NCBI RefSeq assembly: GCF_012847295.1
Contig: NZ_JABBDY010000002.1
Location: 558,001-622,000, forward strand
Length of the DNA stretch: 64,000 nucleotides
Source: Microbacterium sp. MF43
GTDB lineage: Bacteria; Actinomycetota; Actinomycetes; Actinomycetales; Microbacteriaceae
Direction: 5' to 3'
The notes under the pieces were generated by a model. That model did not search any database and was not told where the DNA came from. It was given only the letters and a program-made list of their open reading frames with translations. A program made the translations under genes and the position numbers. Of this stretch, positions 8,807 through 17,373 are shown piece after piece (within the stretch, counting starts at the first letter, position 1; each line of letters begins with the position of its first letter).

Positions 8807-9512
8807 CGGGACTCCCGGGGTGAACGGTGACGGGCGCACCCTCGGCCGAGAGGTGCGAGACATCGGAGAACTGCTCCAGCGACCACCCCTCCCGAGTACG
8901 GACGAGGTGCGTGACCGAGGCGTTGAGAACGGTGTGGGATGCCGCGAACTCGAGGAGCGCGGGCTCATCCAGAGGCAGCAGGAGCGCGACGATCAGCATC
9001 ACCACGGCGTCATGGGCGACGATCAGGGTATTGGCGTGATCGGTCGCCGCGAGGTCTGCGAGGAACGAGCGCAGGCGCAGCGCGACGTCCGCCCACGACT
9101 CGCCGCCGGGTGGGCGGTGGTAGTACTTGCCGAGGTGCCGCCGCCGCTCGGCCTCCTCGGGATGCCGCCGTGCCACTCCGGTGCGGGTCAGGAGATCCAG
9201 GATGCCCAGCTCGCGGTCGCGCAGGCGCTCATCCACGATCACGACGCCGTCGGCTTGGCCGTCGAGTGCGATGCTCAGCGTCTGCCTCGCGCGGCGGTAG
9301 GGCGACGAATAGAACGCGGTGATCGCGTCGCTGTTGGCGGCCAGCCACTCGGCAAGCGCGGAGGCCTGCTCGCGGCCGACGTCGGAGAGCGGAACGTCGG
9401 CGTCACGGATGTCGAGGGGGATGACGTCCAGCCCCTCGCGCTCCGCGCGCGTCGCGGCGACGTTGCCGATGCTCTCCCCGTGTCGTACGAGCCAGAGATG
9501 CGTCGCCGTCAT
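8790..9512 (-). CDS. Histidine phosphatase family protein (phosphoglycerate mutase-like)
   Basis: A 240-residue member of the phosphoglycerate mutase-like superfamily. LVRHGESIGN at residues 8-17 supplies the phosphorylated histidine; YSSPYRRARQT near 68 and LIVAHDAVVML near 185 supply the second arginine and the distal histidine. The substrate cannot be told from sequence; most relatives are broad phosphatases. It leads nnrD with overlapping ends and is read from a leaderless promoter (TAGCCT 6 bases before the ATG). Confidence 0.83.
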   Translation of the reverse strand: MTATHLWLVRHGESIGNVAATRAEREGLDVIPLDIRDADVPLSDVGREQASALAEWLAANSDAITAFYSSPYRRARQTLSIALDGQADGVVIVDERLRDRELGILDLLTRTGVARRHPEEAERRRHLGKYYHRPPGGESWADVALRLRSFLADLAATDHANTLIVAHDAVVMLIVALLLPLDEPALLEFAASHTVLNASVTHLVRTREGWSLEQFSDVSHLSAEGAPVTVHPGSPDVEPE

Positions 9513-9518
9513 GTCGTC

Positions 9519-9524
9519 AGGCTA
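9519..9524 (-). promoter_or_regulatory. -10 box, leaderless promoter of the histidine phosphatase
   Basis: TAGCCT on the minus strand, exactly 6 bases before the ATG at 9512, with no Shine-Dalgarno between. Confidence 0.55.
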
Positions 9525-9593
9525 CGCAGCCGGCGATCGTCGCTGACACGGGTTGACAAGGCGGTAGCGATCGCCCTTGACCTGTGGTTTCTT

Positions 9594-10001
9594 ATGTCCA
9601 TGAGCGGAAGCGGCACGGCAGCCGACCCGTGGGTGCTGAGGACCGCCCCGGGCACGTCTGAGTACACGATGCATCGGGACGGTGATGTTCTGGTGTGCCA
9701 GGTGGGGTCGACCAGGCTGACCTACCACGCGTCGGCCATCGACGACCTGCATGCATGGTTGATGGAGCAGGGCGATTGGGTTCCGCTCGGTGCGGCAGAT
9801 GAGCAGAAACCCGCAGCGGACGGGACAGTGGAGGCGTGGGGCCGCTCCGAGTCCAATCCGGTCGGCGGCTGGTACGGGACGCGCAAGGGATATCGGGGCC
9901 GGTTCGGGATGTATCTCCCGCCGCTCCTCGAAGAGCTGGGCCTGGCGGAGCTGGAGCACAATCCGCGCAACAATCGGGTGCGTGCGAAGGCTCGCCCCTG
10001 A
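9594..10001 (+). CDS. Conserved hypothetical protein, 135 residues
   Basis: A small soluble-looking protein with the opening MSMSGSGTAADPWVL, aromatic motifs (TSEYTMHRDG, LMEQGDWVPLG), a GWYGTRKGYRGRFGMYLPP segment and a basic tail HNPRNNRVRAKARP. No signal peptide or membrane segment is seen. Start may be 9594 or 9600; neither has a convincing Shine-Dalgarno sequence. I recognise no named domain. It is followed by a strong terminator hairpin shared with the convergent secreted-protein gene. Confidence 0.6.
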   Translation: MSMSGSGTAADPWVLRTAPGTSEYTMHRDGDVLVCQVGSTRLTYHASAIDDLHAWLMEQGDWVPLGAADEQKPAADGTVEAWGRSESNPVGGWYGTRKGYRGRFGMYLPPLLEELGLAELEHNPRNNRVRAKARP

Positions 10002-10012
10002 TCGCGACGCCA

Positions 10013-10046
10013 AGAAGGGGCGCCGCCTGACGGCTGCGCCCCTTCT
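10013..10046. terminator. Bidirectional terminator hairpin
   Basis: AGAAGGGGCG at 10013-10022 pairs perfectly with CGCCCCTTCT at 10037-10046, with further inner GCC/GGC pairing. It lies between convergent genes and has short T-runs at either end, so it can work in both directions. Confidence 0.75.
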
Positions 10047-10075
10047 CGTTGCGTCGAAGTGGTGCTCTGCGCCGC

Positions 10076-10609
10076 TTACAGGCCCAGACCCGTGAGCAGG
10101 CGGTTGAGCAGCGCGGCGATACCCGTCAGCGGGCCGTCGCCGTCGAGGAGTCCGGCAACAGCGCACAGCAGGTTGCCGAGGAGGTTGCCGGCACCCGGCA
10201 CAGCGGTGATGTCGAGCTGGACCTCGTTCAGATCGACCACGAGGCCGAGCAGGTCGAGATGCAGGGGCCCGAGATCGAGATCGAGGATGGTGCACGCGTC
10301 CGAGACGGCGAGGTCCTGGACGACGGTGGTGAACGGCGTTGCGGCGATGTTCTGACCATTCAGGACACCTTCGATCACACCGGTGAGCTCGATGCCGCCG
10401 TCGACGGCACGCGCCGTGAGGTCACTGATCTGACCCACGAACCCCGTGCCCGTGACATCCAGCACCTCCGGAGCGGCCACCTTCTGGGCGACGGATGAAG
10501 CCGCGGCACTCGGCGGTGCTGCGTTGGCGGCCATCGCCGGCATCACGCCGAGAACAGCAGAAAGGGCGAGGGCGACTCCGGCGCCAGCGATCTTGCTTCT
10601 GCGCATCAT
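10076..10609 (-). CDS. Secreted protein with Leu-rich conserved C-terminus
   Basis: A 177-residue protein with a clear Sec signal peptide (MMRRSKIAG..., hydrophobic core, cleavage after AMAANA or nearby). The mature part is small and hydrophobic, with two cysteines about 49 residues apart that could form a disulfide and the segment PGAGNLLGNLLCAVAGLLDG. I recall similar segments in other actinobacterial exported proteins, but know no function. Two tandem ATGs (10609, 10606) follow a GGAAAGGAAG ribosome site. The start belongs well downstream of longer possible readings because only this one begins directly before the signal peptide. Confidence 0.72.
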   Translation of the reverse strand: MMRRSKIAGAGVALALSAVLGVMPAMAANAAPPSAAASSVAQKVAAPEVLDVTGTGFVGQISDLTARAVDGGIELTGVIEGVLNGQNIAATPFTTVVQDLAVSDACTILDLDLGPLHLDLLGLVVDLNEVQLDITAVPGAGNLLGNLLCAVAGLLDGDGPLTGIAALLNRLLTGLGL

Positions 10610-10783
10610 GACTTGCACTTCCTTTCCTTGGCCCCGCCTCCCCCAACGGGACACGAGGCGATCGCTCGAGGAACGAGACGATCGACCGGCCACGTTACGT
10701 ATCGGCTTCCGACACGCACATGGGGTTACGCGAACGGAGCCGCCGGGTTACCATCCGCAGCCACTGCCATCAGGAGCCGCGCT

Positions 10784-10925
10784 GTTTCCTGCTGCCGGCG
10801 CAGATGCTTCTGCGCGCGACGTTGTTTCCAGCGCGCGACCGTTCCCGGCACGCGCGGAAGAAACGGGTTCGCGCGGTCGGATCCTGCACGCGCGGTCGGA
10901 AAAGACTGCAGCGCGAGCAGGAAAC
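10784..10925. repeat. Structured intergenic repeat block
   Basis: The 355-base gap between the kinase stop and the secreted-protein start holds an unusual block. GTTTCCTGCT (10784-10793) and AGCAGGAAAC (10916-10925) form perfect outer arms. Between them GCGCGCGAC occurs twice and the 12-mer CGCGCGGTCGGA occurs twice, 19 bases apart (10870 and 10889), in units that each begin with CGCG. No open frame is supported. It could be a REP-like element or part of a transcript. Confidence 0.45.
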
Positions 10926-10964
10926 GACAGCGCTTCGGCAGGTGGGGCTGGGGCGGGGCTGGCC

Positions 10965-12311
10965 TCAGTCATCCTCCTGCTGCTCTTCGCGCTTCTTCTG
11001 CTCTTCCTCGGCCTGCTTGCGCCGCTCCTCCTCGAGCTTCTTGGCTTCTTCCTCGGCCTTCTTCTGAGCCCTCTCCGCGGCCTTGCGCTCCTCCTCGGTC
11101 AGGCCCGGGTCGTCGACGACGTCGGTGCCCGTGTCCTCCTCCGCAGGTGGCGCCTGAGACGGGTCGGTCTCGGAGGGCACCGTCGTCACCGGCTCCGGCG
11201 TCGGCTGGGCGTTGAGGGCCGAGACGCCGACGATGGCGGCGACGGTCACCGCAACGGCGGCGAGCGCGCCTCCGACGGTCGCCAGCAGACGCCGACGACG
11301 ATTCCTGCCACGCGGCGCGGTCGCGACGGGCACCGCTTGCGGATAGATCGCGGTCGGCGCCACGGCGCCGGCCGCCGCTGACGTCGCGCCGATGCCGGGG
11401 GCGGGCGCGACGAGCGTCGGCGCGGTGAGCGGGGCTGTGACCCCGGTCGCCGGAATCGGAACGCTCGCCGCGGGTGCGCGCTCGGTGAGGCGCTTGGCTG
11501 CCGCGGCGACCTCGGCCGCCGCGGGTCGCCGCGTCGGCTCCACGTCGAGCATCCGCGTCAGCAGCTCGGACCACCGCGGGTCCAGCGACGCCGGGATGCG
11601 AGGCGGACTCTCCAGCCTCGCGAGTGCCGCGGCGATGCCGGTGCCGGGCGGGTGGACTCGCTCGCCCGTGAGCGCCTCGAGCAGCACGAGGCCCAGCGAG
11701 TAGATGTCGGATGCCGGGGCCGGCTCGCCACCGCGGATCTGCTCGGGTGAGAGATAGGCCACGGTGCCGATCACCAGACCGGGCGATGTCAATCGAGAGG
11801 TGTCGAGGAGGTAGGCGATCCCGAAATCGGCAAGCTTCGCGCGCGGGCGAGCGCCCGGCAGCTGCGCGGGGCTGAGGAGCACGTTCGAAGGCTTGATGTC
11901 GCGATGCACGATGCCGGCCTTGTGCACGACGTGCAGCGCCTCCGCCAACTCGGCTGCCAGATGCGCGACGAACTCGGGAGGCAGCGCGCCCGACGAGAGG
12001 CGCGCACCGAGCGTCGGCCCGTCGACGAACTCCATCGCCAGGTACTCGGGCTGGCCGGGCACGAGACGGGCGTCATAGAGGGTGACGAGCGACGGATGGT
12101 TGAGCGAGGCGAGCACCGTCATCTCGCTGCGAGCGCGGTCGGTGGACCCGCCCTCGACTCCCGGGCGAATGAGCTTGATGGCGACCGTGCGCCCCAGCAT
12201 GATGTCGTCGGCACGGTAGACCCGCGCCATGCCGCCTTCTCCGACGCAGTCCCGGAGCCGATATCGGCCGTCGAGCAATGGCGTCGTCTCGTCGACATCC
12301 TCGGCTGTCAT
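10965..12311 (-). CDS. PknB-like serine/threonine protein kinase with one membrane span and coiled-coil tail
   Basis: A 448-residue Hanks-type kinase. The Gly-loop GEGGMARV is at 24-31, the ATP lysine is Lys46, the catalytic HRDIKPSN begins at His136, DFG is at 162-164 and GTVAYLSPEQ is in the P+1 region. After an Ala/Pro linker a single hydrophobic span lies near 345-375, preceded by RGRNRRRR, which places the kinase inside the cell. The outer part lacks PASTA domains and is short, ending in an EERKAAERAQKK-type charged coiled coil of about 45 residues. GGGAGG precedes ATG 12311. Targets are unknown. Confidence 0.88.
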   Translation of the reverse strand: MTAEDVDETTPLLDGRYRLRDCVGEGGMARVYRADDIMLGRTVAIKLIRPGVEGGSTDRARSEMTVLASLNHPSLVTLYDARLVPGQPEYLAMEFVDGPTLGARLSSGALPPEFVAHLAAELAEALHVVHKAGIVHRDIKPSNVLLSPAQLPGARPRAKLADFGIAYLLDTSRLTSPGLVIGTVAYLSPEQIRGGEPAPASDIYSLGLVLLEALTGERVHPPGTGIAAALARLESPPRIPASLDPRWSELLTRMLDVEPTRRPAAAEVAAAAKRLTERAPAASVPIPATGVTAPLTAPTLVAPAPGIGATSAAAGAVAPTAIYPQAVPVATAPRGRNRRRRLLATVGGALAAVAVTVAAIVGVSALNAQPTPEPVTTVPSETDPSQAPPAEEDTGTDVVDDPGLTEEERKAAERAQKKAEEEAKKLEEERRKQAEEEQKKREEQQEDD

Positions 12312-12420
12312 CGGATCCTCCCGTCGACGCGGTCGGGCGAGCGCGGCGACTCCTACGAAACTACCCGCCGACGTCGGATGGGGCACACCGCTGAAGCATC
12401 AGCGCCAGACCGAGCATCAG

Positions 12421-12443
12421 CGATCCGGCACCGCACCGGATCG
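12421..12443 (-). terminator. Hairpin after the hydrolase gene
   Basis: CGATCCGG and CCGGATCG form an 8-bp stem with a 7-base loop starting about 10 bases after the minus-strand hydrolase stop. No T-run follows, as is common in high-GC actinobacteria. Confidence 0.5.
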
Positions 12444-12452
12444 GCCGTCCCC

Positions 12453-13469
12453 TCACCAAGGGTGGGGTGACGACGGATGCCTCGGCACGAGGCATCCGGT
12501 CATCCATCGTTCCAAGACGGCGTATACCGCCGCCCGAGGCTTCGGACGCGAGAGGAAGACGTCGTGGATCGCGCCGTCGATGCGGCCCACCGTGACGAGG
12601 GCGCCGATGCGGGTGGCGCTGCGCGCGATCTCGTCCACGACCAGCACCGAGTCGGACGACGTCATCTCCTCGTCCCACGCGATCGGCGGCGTCGATCTGG
12701 CCGACAGCAGGACCAGGGCCGGACAGCCGACGTCGACGCGGCTCGCGACGCGGCGGTGACCGTCCAGGATCGCCGCCAGCCACGCGGGGCGGGTGGCGAA
12801 CCCGCGCTCCGGCCGCCAGTCCGGCTCGTCGATCGGTAGCGGGAGCGCACCGACCTCGGCCTGCGCGCGGGTGTAGAACCCGAGATCGACCGCGGGCTGC
12901 GTGCCCCGCGGGTCGAGCCGTGCCCGCGCGTTCACGAGCGGCGCGATGGCTTGGCGCGCGATCGCGCCGAGCTGCAGTTCCAGCCAAGGGCTGTTCAGGA
13001 CGAGCGCCGACGCGCGGCCCCGATGCCGGTCGGCCCACAGCGTGAGGACGAGGCCTCCCGTCGAGTGGCCGAGCAGGACGAGACGGCGGGAGGGCGGGGC
13101 ATCCGCCCCATGCCCCATCGCCGTGAGGGCGGCCTCGATGTCGGCGTCGTACTCGTCGAGCGAGTCGATGAAGCCGGGAACCTGGCCCGCCCGGAGGCTG
13201 CGCCCGTACCGCCGCAGGTCGAGTGCGTGGAAGCGCGCGCCGAGGCCGTTCCAGAACCGGGCGAGCTCGACCTGGAAGAAGAAGTCCGACCAGCCGTGCA
13301 CATAAAGCACGTCGACGTCGCGCAGCGGCTTCGCCCACGACGTGACGGGATTCGGGATGCTGCGCACCAGCGTCGCCACGAGCGGTCCGGTGTCGTCCTC
13401 GACGCCGAGGTCGAGCGTCAGCTGCTCGAACGGCTCCCCGAGCACATCGGGTTTCCAGTCCCCGGCCAT
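12453..13469 (-). CDS. Alpha/beta hydrolase (serine aminopeptidase-like)
   Basis: A 338-residue cytoplasmic alpha/beta hydrolase. The nucleophile elbow is LLGHSTGGLVL with Ser in GHSTG near residue 135; VLYVHGWSDFFFQ near 53 provides the oxyanion-hole HG; ALDLRRYGRSLR near 78 is the usual strand-4 loop. A histidine near GAIHDVFLSR towards the C-terminus is the likely third catalytic residue. This layout resembles lysophospholipase/monoacylglycerol lipase-like enzymes; substrate unknown. Expression is probably leaderless: TAGGCT lies 6 bases before the ATG. Confidence 0.78.
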   Translation of the reverse strand: MAGDWKPDVLGEPFEQLTLDLGVEDDTGPLVATLVRSIPNPVTSWAKPLRDVDVLYVHGWSDFFFQVELARFWNGLGARFHALDLRRYGRSLRAGQVPGFIDSLDEYDADIEAALTAMGHGADAPPSRRLVLLGHSTGGLVLTLWADRHRGRASALVLNSPWLELQLGAIARQAIAPLVNARARLDPRGTQPAVDLGFYTRAQAEVGALPLPIDEPDWRPERGFATRPAWLAAILDGHRRVASRVDVGCPALVLLSARSTPPIAWDEEMTSSDSVLVVDEIARSATRIGALVTVGRIDGAIHDVFLSRPKPRAAVYAVLERWMTGCLVPRHPSSPHPW

Positions 13470-13475
13470 GCGCCG

Positions 13476-13481
13476 AGCCTA
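13476..13481 (-). promoter_or_regulatory. -10 box, leaderless promoter of the alpha/beta hydrolase
   Basis: TAGGCT on the minus strand, 6 bases before ATG 13469. Confidence 0.55.
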
Positions 13482-13509
13482 GCGAAGGCCGCCCCGGCGC
13501 CGGCCCTCG

Positions 13510-14880
13510 TCAGTCGCGGGAGATCGAGACCATCTCGTCGCGCGGGACCACCTTGATGCGGGCACGGCCGTGCGGCGCACCGAGGCCGATCTCGTGCGAG
13601 TCGAGACGGTGCCAGCCGTCGAGGTCGGTCCAGATGATGCCGCGCGAGGCGAGCAGAGCCGGAATCGCGTCCTCGGACGGGTCCTCGGGGTTCCACCATG
13701 AGCCCTGGTCGTTGATGACGTGGCGGATGGTCTCCATCGCGTCGGATTTCGTGTGCCCGATCAGGCCGACCGGTCCTCGCTTGATCCAACCAGTCGCGTA
13801 CACCCCCGGCACACGCTCGTTGGAATCCTTGTGCAGCGCCTGGCCCTCGTGATTCGGGATGACGCCGTGCCGCTTGTCGAAGGGCACACCGGGCAGCGGC
13901 GAGCCGAAGTAGCCGACCGCGCGGTAGAGGGCCTGGATCGGCACTTCGCGGATCTCCCCCGTGCCGACGACGCCGCCCTCGCCGTCGGGGCGGGTGCGCT
14001 CGTACCGGAACGCGGCGACTCGCCCCTCGTCGTCCTTCACGACCTCGAGCGGCTTGGCGTAGAAGTGAAGGTGAAGCCGGCGCGAGGCCGTTCCGCCGGC
14101 GTTGTTGACGGACGGGCGCTGACGCCACGACTGCAGCACGCGGTCGATCACCAGGACCTGCTTGTTGCTCGCGATCGCCGCCTTGGACGCCTCGTCGTAG
14201 TCGAAGTCCTCGTCGTAGACCACCATGTCGACGTCGCGCAGTTCGCCGAGTTCGCGCAGCTCGAGGGGCGTGAACTTCACCTGCGCCGGGCCGCGCCGGC
14301 CGAACACGTGCACGTCGGTCACCTTCGACGCGGCGAGGCCCGCGTGCACGTTGTCGGGGATCTCCGTCGGCAGGAGGTCCTCGGCGTGCTTGGCGAGCAT
14401 GCGGGCGACGTCGAGCGCGACGTTCCCGTTGCCGATGACGGCGACCGATTCGGCCCCGAGCGGCCACTCGCGCGGCACATCGGGGTGGCCGTCGAACCAG
14501 CTGACGAAATCAGCCGCCCCGTACGACCCGACGGCGTCCATCCCGGGGATGTCGAGACTCGCATCGCGAACCGCGCCCGTCGCGAAGATCACCGCGTTGT
14601 AGTGGCGCTTGAGGTCTTCGAGAGTGATGTCCTGCCCGTACCGCACGTTGCCGAAGAGACGGATGTCACCGCGGTCGAGCACCTCGCGCAGCGCCGTGAT
14701 GATCCCCTTGATCCGCGGGTGGTCGGGGGCGACGCCGTAGCGGACGAGGCCGTATGGCGCCGGCAGCTGCTCGAAGAGATCGATCGACACGTCGAACTTG
14801 CGCTCGGCCTTGAGGAGGATGTCGGCCGCGTAGATTCCGGCCGGGCCCGCGCCGACGATGGCGAGTCGGAGCTTGGTCAT
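13510..14880 (-). CDS. FprA-like ferredoxin/flavodoxin-NADP+ reductase
   Basis: A 456-residue FAD/NADP-dependent oxidoreductase of the adrenodoxin-reductase type. IVGAGPAGIYAADILL near residues 8-23 binds FAD, and VIGNGNVALDVARML near 150 binds NADP. APYGLVRYGVAPDHP near 41-55 and ATGWIKRGPVGLIGHTKSDA near 375 are signatures of this family. It shuttles electrons between NADPH and ferredoxins or flavodoxins. The start has AAAGGACC upstream. It lies 51 bases behind the polyprenyl synthase gene on the same strand, and may be cotranscribed with it. Confidence 0.88.
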   Translation of the reverse strand: MTKLRLAIVGAGPAGIYAADILLKAERKFDVSIDLFEQLPAPYGLVRYGVAPDHPRIKGIITALREVLDRGDIRLFGNVRYGQDITLEDLKRHYNAVIFATGAVRDASLDIPGMDAVGSYGAADFVSWFDGHPDVPREWPLGAESVAVIGNGNVALDVARMLAKHAEDLLPTEIPDNVHAGLAASKVTDVHVFGRRGPAQVKFTPLELRELGELRDVDMVVYDEDFDYDEASKAAIASNKQVLVIDRVLQSWRQRPSVNNAGGTASRRLHLHFYAKPLEVVKDDEGRVAAFRYERTRPDGEGGVVGTGEIREVPIQALYRAVGYFGSPLPGVPFDKRHGVIPNHEGQALHKDSNERVPGVYATGWIKRGPVGLIGHTKSDAMETIRHVINDQGSWWNPEDPSEDAIPALLASRGIIWTDLDGWHRLDSHEIGLGAPHGRARIKVVPRDEMVSISRD

Positions 14881-14931
14881 GGTGGTCCTTTCGGGAAGGC
14901 GGGAAGAACGGATGCCGCGCCCGGCGCGCCC

Positions 14932-15987
14932 TCAGCTGGAGCGGTCGGCGACGGCCTGGGCGAAGCGCGTGAGCGCCTCGCGCACCGGGCCGTCGGGCAG
15001 CGGGGCGAGGGCGTCCACGGCCTCGCTGGACCAGGCGTGGGCGAGGTCGAGGGTCGCCTGCGTCGCCTCGTGCTCCCGCAGTTCGGCGAGCGCATCGTCG
15101 AGGACGGCGGGGTCGGCGCCGTCGGCGATGCTCTCGACGCCCGCGTCGATGCGATCGCGCAGGGCGCGGGCCGAGGCATCCGTCCGCTGCGACAGCACGA
15201 GATACGGCATCGTCGGCACACCGGCGCGAAGGTCGGTGCCCGGCACCTTGCCGGTTTCGTCGGGGTCGGCGGACAGGTCGATGACGTCGTCGAGGAGCTG
15301 GAAGGCCACGCCGGCCTTCTCGCCGAAGGTGACCATGGCCGCCTCGAACTCCTCGGGGCCGTTGGAGAAGATCACGCCCGCCTGCGCGGCCGCCGCGATG
15401 AGCGAGCCCGTCTTGTCGGAGAGCACCTGCAGGTAGAACGCGACACGGTCGTCGCCCTCCTGAGGTCCGACGGTCTCGTGCATCTGCCCCAGGACGAGGC
15501 GCTCGAAGGTGTCGGCCTGCAGGCGGATCGCGCGGTCGCCGTAGCGGGCCATGATCTGACTCGCACGCGAGAACAGGAGGTCACCGGTGAGGATCGCGAC
15601 GCTGTTGCCCCACACCGCGTGAGCGCTCGGCACGCCACGGCGCTTGTCGGCGGCGTCCATGACGTCGTCGTGATAGAGCGAGCCGAGGTGCGTCATCTCG
15701 AGGGCGGTGGCCCCGTCGATCACTTCTTCGGTGGCGCCGTCGCCGAGCTGGGCGGTCAGCAGGGCGAGCACCGGCCTGATGCGCTTGCCCCCCGCGTCGA
15801 ACAGGTAACGGCTGGTCGCGTCGGCGAGGGCGTCGGTGACACGCAGCTCGCGCTCGAGGGCGGCGTCGACCCGCTGCAGGCCCGCCTCGACCGCCGAGAG
15901 GAGCTTGCGGGACCGGGGTCCGGCGAAGATGCGGTCGGTGAGGCCCAGCTTGCCCGCAATATGCGAGCCCGGCGCTGAGGGAGTCAC
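14932..15987 (-). CDS. Long-chain trans-polyprenyl diphosphate synthase (menaquinone side chain)
   Basis: A 351-residue prenyl synthase that condenses isopentenyl diphosphate units. The first Asp-rich motif is DDVMD at 107-111 within LGSLYHDDVMDAADKRRG, and the second is QLLDDVIDLSAD near residue 235. FDAGGKRIRPVL near 73 is also conserved. The residues before the first motif and the setting beside menG suggest a hepta- to decaprenyl product for menaquinone. The GTG start has no ribosome site but a TAGGCT box 6 bases upstream. Confidence 0.87.
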   Translation of the reverse strand: MTPSAPGSHIAGKLGLTDRIFAGPRSRKLLSAVEAGLQRVDAALERELRVTDALADATSRYLFDAGGKRIRPVLALLTAQLGDGATEEVIDGATALEMTHLGSLYHDDVMDAADKRRGVPSAHAVWGNSVAILTGDLLFSRASQIMARYGDRAIRLQADTFERLVLGQMHETVGPQEGDDRVAFYLQVLSDKTGSLIAAAAQAGVIFSNGPEEFEAAMVTFGEKAGVAFQLLDDVIDLSADPDETGKVPGTDLRAGVPTMPYLVLSQRTDASARALRDRIDAGVESIADGADPAVLDDALAELREHEATQATLDLAHAWSSEAVDALAPLPDGPVREALTRFAQAVADRSS

Positions 15988-15993
15988 GCTCCC

Positions 15994-15999
15994 AGCCTA
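15994..15999 (-). promoter_or_regulatory. -10 box, leaderless promoter of the polyprenyl synthase
   Basis: TAGGCT on the minus strand, 6 bases before GTG 15987; it lies in the short gap after menG. Confidence 0.55.
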
Positions 16000-16030
16000 C
16001 CGGGGCTGCGTTTCGTCTCGGTTCGCTCGC

Positions 16031-16774
16031 TCAACGACCGGATGCGGGCGGCTTCGTCGCGCGGTGGAGCGCGACGATTCCCAGCGAGAGGTTGCGGTGG
16101 GCGACGTCGGCCCACCCCGCCTCGCGGATCCACGCCGACAGCGTGCGCTGGTCGGGCCAGTCGCGGATCGACTCGTTCAAGTAGTCGTAGGCGTCGGCGT
16201 TCGAGCTGATCGCCTTCGCGACGACCGGGAGCACACGGTCGTTGTAGAAGCGGTAGAGACCGTTGAAGGCGGGCGACGGGGGGTGGGAGAACTCGCAGAT
16301 GACGAGGCGTCCGCCCGGACGCGTCACGCGGAGCAGCTCGGCGAGCGCCTTCTTCGGATCGTTGACGTTGCGCAGCCCGAACGACATCGTGACGGCGTCG
16401 AACTCGCCGTCGGCGAAGGGCAGATCGGTCGCGTCCGCCTGCACGAAGGACAGGTTCGCGATACCGCCGTGCCGGCGCTTGCCCTCGGCGATCATGCCGG
16501 GCGAGAAGTCGGCCGCCACGACGGTCGCGCCGCTGCGCGCGAGAGCAACGCTCGATGCGCCCGTCCCCGCCGCGAGGTCGAGGATGCGCTGCCCTCTGCG
16601 AGGTGCCACGGCTCGCGTCGTCGCCGCACGCCAGAAGCGGTCGTTGCCCATGCTCAGCACGGTGTTCGTGCGGTCGTAGGCCGGCGCCACCTGGTCGAAC
16701 ATGCCGCTCACACGCGACGGGTCCTTGTGCAGGTCGGCGCGGTTGTGCCCGTGGTCGGAGGGGTCGGTTGCCAC
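16031..16774 (-). CDS. menG: Demethylmenaquinone methyltransferase
   Basis: A 247-residue UbiE/MenG class I methyltransferase that performs the last step of menaquinone synthesis, the SAM-dependent C-methylation of demethylmenaquinone. [20 protein letters not shown] near residue 27 and [15 protein letters not shown] near 62 are the family motifs, and [20 protein letters not shown] near 132 is the UbiE signature. GTG start, leaderless promoter. It sits between the side-chain synthase and a DUF402 gene on the same strand. Confidence 0.93.
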   Translation of the reverse strand: MATDPSDHGHNRADLHKDPSRVSGMFDQVAPAYDRTNTVLSMGNDRFWRAATTRAVAPRRGQRILDLAAGTGASSVALARSGATVVAADFSPGMIAEGKRRHGGIANLSFVQADATDLPFADGEFDAVTMSFGLRNVNDPKKALAELLRVTRPGGRLVICEFSHPPSPAFNGLYRFYNDRVLPVVAKAISSNADAYDYLNESIRDWPDQRTLSAWIREAGWADVAHRNLSLGIVALHRATKPPASGR

Positions 16775-16780
16775 GCGTCG

Positions 16781-16786
16781 AGTCTA
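16781..16786 (-). promoter_or_regulatory. -10 box, leaderless promoter of menG
   Basis: TAGACT on the minus strand, 6 bases before GTG 16774. Confidence 0.58.
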
Positions 16787-16802
16787 GGCGGCGCGGCGAG
16801 CC

Positions 16803-17351
16803 TCAGCTGAGGCCGAGCGCACCGAGGCGCTCGAACCACGCCGCGGGCGTGGCGTCGTCGAACGGCGCCTCCCCCGCGACGACCCGGCGCTCGAGGTCGA
16901 CGGCGAGCGCCTCCAGCCGTTCCACGACGTCGTGCGGATAGGCGTACGCGACGCGGTGCTCGTCCCACTCGTCGCGGTCGTCGATGTAGACACCCGCGTC
17001 TTCACGGTCGACGACGTCGAGATCCATGTCGATGCCCGCCGGCTCGCCGTCCAGCCACCCCACGTCCCACGAGAGGTCGATGTAGGTGCGGGTGCGGTGG
17101 GGTGCCGCGTTGCGGGTGAAGACCCAGTCGCCGGTGGGCGGGACGAGGGTGACATTCGGGTGCTGCGGCAGGAACGTGCGACCGGGGCGCGAGCTGTCCC
17201 ACCCGGGGAGCTGCCCGAACCAGTCGCCCCAGTCGTCGCTGCCGAGGTAGACGCACTCGTGGATCCAGTGCGGTGAGCCGTCCCATTTGCGCCAGTGGAA
17301 GAGCAGCCGGGTGCCCGGCTGAGGGCGTTCGGGGACGGCGCTGTCGGTCAC
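16803..17351 (-). CDS. DUF402 domain protein (possible nucleoside phosphatase-like fold)
   Basis: A 182-residue protein with the DUF402 layout: LLFHWRKWDGSPHWIHECVYLG near 16-37, a central NAAPHRTRTYIDLSWDVGWL, and the acidic strand GIDMDLDVVDREDAGVYIDDRDEWDEH near 110-136. Some family members hydrolyse nucleoside di- or triphosphates using such an Asp-rich strand; whether this one does is not known. GTG start at 17351 is leaderless and shares its promoter region with divergent menF. Confidence 0.75.
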   Translation of the reverse strand: MTDSAVPERPQPGTRLLFHWRKWDGSPHWIHECVYLGSDDWGDWFGQLPGWDSSRPGRTFLPQHPNVTLVPPTGDWVFTRNAAPHRTRTYIDLSWDVGWLDGEPAGIDMDLDVVDREDAGVYIDDRDEWDEHRVAYAYPHDVVERLEALAVDLERRVVAGEAPFDDATPAAWFERLGALGLS

Positions 17352-17357
17352 CCCGCG

Positions 17358-17367
17358 AGTCTAGGCT
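17358..17367. promoter_or_regulatory. Overlapping divergent leaderless promoters (DUF402 gene / menF)
   Basis: AGTCTA at 17358-17363 reads TAGACT on the minus strand and lies 6 bases from GTG 17351. TAGGCT at 17362-17367 on the plus strand lies 6 bases from GTG 17374. The two -10 boxes share the TA at 17362-17363, so only one polymerase can bind at a time. Confidence 0.6.
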
Positions 17368-17373
17368 TGTCTC

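Noticed and set aside
10851-10910. Short repeats considered as a CRISPR array
   Set aside because: Units are 19-22 bases with no distinct spacers and no cas genes are near.
13720-15978. A 752-codon plus-strand open frame over the ferredoxin reductase and prenyl synthase genes
   Set aside because: Both minus-strand genes show complete catalytic motifs; the plus frame has no recognisable domain and crosses their boundary.
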